This document shows positions 53,446 to 55,518 of a stretch of DNA of 55,518 nt, in pieces. The DNA comes from Planctomycetota bacterium (GTDB lineage: Bacteria > Planctomycetota > Planctomycetia > Pirellulales > Pirellulaceae): assembly GCA_017303505.1 (NCBI GenBank), contig JAFLCP010000035.1, forward strand, positions 1 to 55,518, given 5' to 3'. The first letter of the stretch is position 1. The number at the start of each line of letters is the position of its first letter. A program made the translations under genes and the position numbers. Below the pieces are notes generated by a model. The model was not told the DNA's origin. It made no database searches and saw only the letters and a program-made list of their open reading frames with translations.

Positions 53446-54549
53446 TCAAAACGGTGCAAAAACGTTTGCCGGATCAATCGCCTGCTGAATACGCTTCGCA
53501 AAAGCGGCTGTTTTGTCATGACCGAGTAATAGAGGTCCAGTTCCTCGTATCACCAATCCTTTCAGCTGTAAACCCGTCAAAATGCCAGGGATTTCCTCCG
53601 CTTGTTGCTGCGTTCGTGCAGCAATCCACGCAGCATTTGCGGCGGCTGAATAACGACGCAGAACACCCACGCGTTCCAAGCGGCGATCCAGAGCTTCCAC
53701 ATCGGAAGAGGTGAGTGGAACGCGGACCACACTCACTGCATCTTCAGCCCAACGCAATTCGGCCGCATCGGCCCACCATGTGGCTTCCTCTGCACCACTC
53801 CATTCCTCGTTAGCTTTCATACCTAAATGATCACAAATTCTGCGAGCCAGATTGCTGGTTGTCGATTCATCGCCAGCAACACGCACGAAAAGTGAACGAT
53901 CGCTATCTAATTCAACGGCGACAATGTCAATGGGAAGTCGCATCAATGAACCAATATGGCCCAAGGCATCACCTAAACTGCGTGTGGCGAGCTTTAGCGT
54001 TCGATAGCCGATTGGCTTTGGAAAAACCTTCAATGTTACTTCGGTCAGAATTCCAAGCCGCCCAAGGCTACCAACCATCATTTTTGGCAGATCAAATCCA
54101 GCAGCATTTTTGACAACCTTACCACCACCGCGAACAATATGTCCCAGGCCATCGATAAGCTGTACCCCGAGCACAAAGTCTCGTAGTCCACCGAACAGCA
54201 ATCGACCTGGGCCGCTTATACCTGCCGCAATGGTCCCACCAAGGGTTGCTCCCTGCGAAATCAAAATGGGATCAAAAGGCAAGAACTGTCCCGAGGCTTC
54301 CAATGCGTGCTTCAGTTCACTCACTCTCGTGCCACTCTTAGCAGTGATGGTAAACTCGAACGGTTGATAATCGACAATGCCACTCCATGTCGCCATCGAT
54401 AGCCGTTGCACTTGCGAGTCATGACTGGTGCTCAAGTGCGGCTTGGTGCTATTGCCAACCGGTAGAATCCGCTGGCCAAGTTGGCTGCTGTGCCGCACTT
54501 GGGCCGCAATGTCTTGAAGAGCATCACTGGTTGAAAGGGTTGTGTTCAT
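53446..54549 (-). CDS. glcE: Glycolate oxidase FAD-binding subunit GlcE
   Basis: GlcE is the second FAD-type subunit of glycolate oxidase. The 367-residue protein has the FAD_binding_4 fold: ILPVGNSTKPHLS, FEFTITAKSGTRVSEL, SQGATLGGTIAAGISGPGRLLFGGLRDFVLGVQLIDGLG and GGKVVKNAAGFDLPKMMVGSLGRLGILTEVTLKVFPKP. The C-terminal end VIRGTGPLLLG...QAIDPANVFAPF fits GlcE. The ATG at 54549 lies 5 bp after glcD, so they are co-translated. The third subunit, glcF, is elsewhere in the window (30616). Confidence 0.93.
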   Translation of the reverse strand: MNTTLSTSDALQDIAAQVRHSSQLGQRILPVGNSTKPHLSTSHDSQVQRLSMATWSGIVDYQPFEFTITAKSGTRVSELKHALEASGQFLPFDPILISQGATLGGTIAAGISGPGRLLFGGLRDFVLGVQLIDGLGHIVRGGGKVVKNAAGFDLPKMMVGSLGRLGILTEVTLKVFPKPIGYRTLKLATRSLGDALGHIGSLMRLPIDIVAVELDSDRSLFVRVAGDESTTSNLARRICDHLGMKANEEWSGAEEATWWADAAELRWAEDAVSVVRVPLTSSDVEALDRRLERVGVLRRYSAAANAAWIAARTQQQAEEIPGILTGLQLKGLVIRGTGPLLLGHDKTAAFAKRIQQAIDPANVFAPF

Positions 54550-54554
54550 ATCAT

Positions 54555-55518
54555 TTATTCGCGCGCGATTACGCCCGCTTCTTCAAGAGGATGGAGTCCA
54601 TAAAGCGAAAGGGCAGGGGCCTCCCCACTGGGAAACATCTTCCCCCGATTAGCCACTTCGTTGGGATCACAACTCAAACGAATGCGTCGCATGCAGTTGA
54701 GTGACACTTGGTCATACATCCCCGGTAGAAACTGCCGCTTCTCCATCCCAACGCCATGCTCCCCGGTAATGGATCCTCCGAGGTCAATACAGAGCTGAAC
54801 GATTTTAGCAGCCAGCTCTTCGGCTCGCTCCAATGCGCCAGGTTCTCTGCCGTCAAACATAATCAATGGATGGAGATTTCCGTCGCCCGCGTGAAAGACG
54901 TTCGCCACAGAGATTCTCGCTTCGCGACTCAGTTGTTCGATTTGACGGAGTGCAAATCCCAACTTACCACGTGGAACAACTCCATCTTGAACAATAAAGT
55001 CAGGGCTCAATCGACCTACTGCCGAGAAAACGCTTTTGCGTCCTTTCCAAATCTTCAAGCGTTCTTCGTTGCTCGCTGCGACCAGAATCGCGGCAGCCCC
55101 CGACTGCTGAAGCAGTGGTTCCAATCGAAGTCGATCGGCTTCGACGGACGCCCGAGAGCCATCTAGTTCGACAATCAAAACCGCTTCGACATTCTCCGGA
55201 TATTTTGCACCCACAGCTTCATGGGCCGCCGTCATACTCAAGCGGTCCATGATCTCCATTGCACCCGGCAACAATCCCGAGGCAATGATATGGGCCACAG
55301 CTTCGCCGGCTCGTTCCAAAGTATCGTAACCTGCTAATACCGTGAAAAATGCTTCAGGTTTCGGAATCAAACGCACGGTAACTTCCGTTGCGATTCCCAA
55401 AAGACCTTCGCTGCCCACGAACAAGCCATGAAGATCAGGCCCAACACCTTCAGTACTTGCCGAACCTAACTCGCAAACTTCCCCGTCCGCCAACACCACT
55501 CGCACAGCCAACACATGG
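54555..55518 (-). CDS. glcD: Glycolate oxidase subunit GlcD, 3' part (cut by window edge)
   Basis: GlcD is the main flavin subunit that oxidises glycolate to glyoxylate. The frame runs on to the window edge: the codons before the first possible internal start continue as [14 protein letters not shown], which is family sequence, so the gene starts outside. Visible are [41 protein letters not shown] (the conserved HAGDGNLHP) and [10 protein letters not shown]. About 321 C-terminal residues of a usual 460-500 are present. It lies upstream of glcE on the minus strand, with a 5-bp gap. Confidence 0.94.
   Translation of the reverse strand, partial: HVLAVRVVLADGEVCELGSASTEGVGPDLHGLFVGSEGLLGIATEVTVRLIPKPEAFFTVLAGYDTLERAGEAVAHIIASGLLPGAMEIMDRLSMTAAHEAVGAKYPENVEAVLIVELDGSRASVEADRLRLEPLLQQSGAAAILVAASNEERLKIWKGRKSVFSAVGRLSPDFIVQDGVVPRGKLGFALRQIEQLSREARISVANVFHAGDGNLHPLIMFDGREPGALERAEELAAKIVQLCIDLGGSITGEHGVGMEKRQFLPGMYDQVSLNCMRRIRLSCDPNEVANRGKMFPSGEAPALSLYGLHPLEEAGVIARE

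Overview
The window looks like a chromosomal segment of a planctomycete, most likely of the Pirellula/Rhodopirellula branch. Markers for this are a BBP7-type outer-membrane barrel, a giant secreted protein with a planctomycete-type CxxCH haem module, an LEPR-like (LESRELFA) N-terminal motif plus dockerin protein, a Tat-exported Gfo/Idh/MocA protein, ECF sigma genes paired with membrane kinase or anti-sigma-like proteins, and DUF58/BatA/DUF4129 genes. Coding density is high, base composition looks fairly even (not counted), and I see no tRNA, rRNA, transposase, phage gene or CRISPR array. The thiL gene (left edge) and the glcD gene (right edge) are cut by the window.

Layout. 1-4 kb: thiL (3' part), tsaE, a RicT/YaaT-like PSP1 gene, a Minf_1886-family gene, a 40-residue membrane peptide, a PfpI-like gene and a TPR gene. 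4-9.5 kb: a large DUF4129 membrane protein diverging from a DUF58-BatA pair. 9.7-13.4 kb: thioredoxin, a cadherin/dockerin surface protein, mnmE. 13.6-17.4 kb: a three-gene signalling unit made of an ECF sigma factor, a membrane Ser/Thr kinase with an N-terminal anti-sigma-type zinc finger, and an exported Gly-rich protein that shares the kinase's extracytoplasmic domain. 18-24.7 kb: hom, an apgM-type gene that is probably the homoserine kinase, a four-ACT lysC, and a siroheme sulfite/nitrite reductase carrying a PSP1-like N-terminus. 24.7-27.9 kb (minus strand): permease, methyltransferase, thyA. 28.2-30.2 kb: a second ECF sigma gene with an anti-sigma/pseudopilin-like partner. 30.3-37.3 kb: Dabb protein, glcF, Gfo/Idh/MocA, BBP7 and a Pro/Ala-rich pilus-N/BON protein. 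38-44.6 kb: rpsB, tsf, pyrH, frr, a zinc-ribbon membrane protein and hemL. 44.7-55.5 kb: an alpha/beta hydrolase without its nucleophile, the CxxCH protein, a 907-residue membrane protein with an ABC ATPase, then glcE and glcD.

How genes work together. hom-apgM-lysC-siroheme reductase forms one run that fits threonine/methionine synthesis plus sulfur reduction. rpsB-tsf-pyrH-frr is the classic translation block, here split by a terminator hairpin. GlcD, GlcE and GlcF together make a glycolate oxidase, but glcF lies about 22 kb from glcE. The two parts I rate as most likely undescribed are the PSP1-siroheme reductase fusion (22481-24655) and the ECF / zinc-finger kinase / shared-domain exported protein unit (13606-17429). 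Arrays of degenerate 7-bp repeats (17584-17625, 24570-24623, 24637-24682) are a third oddity; two of them form or interrupt the 3' end of the fusion gene.
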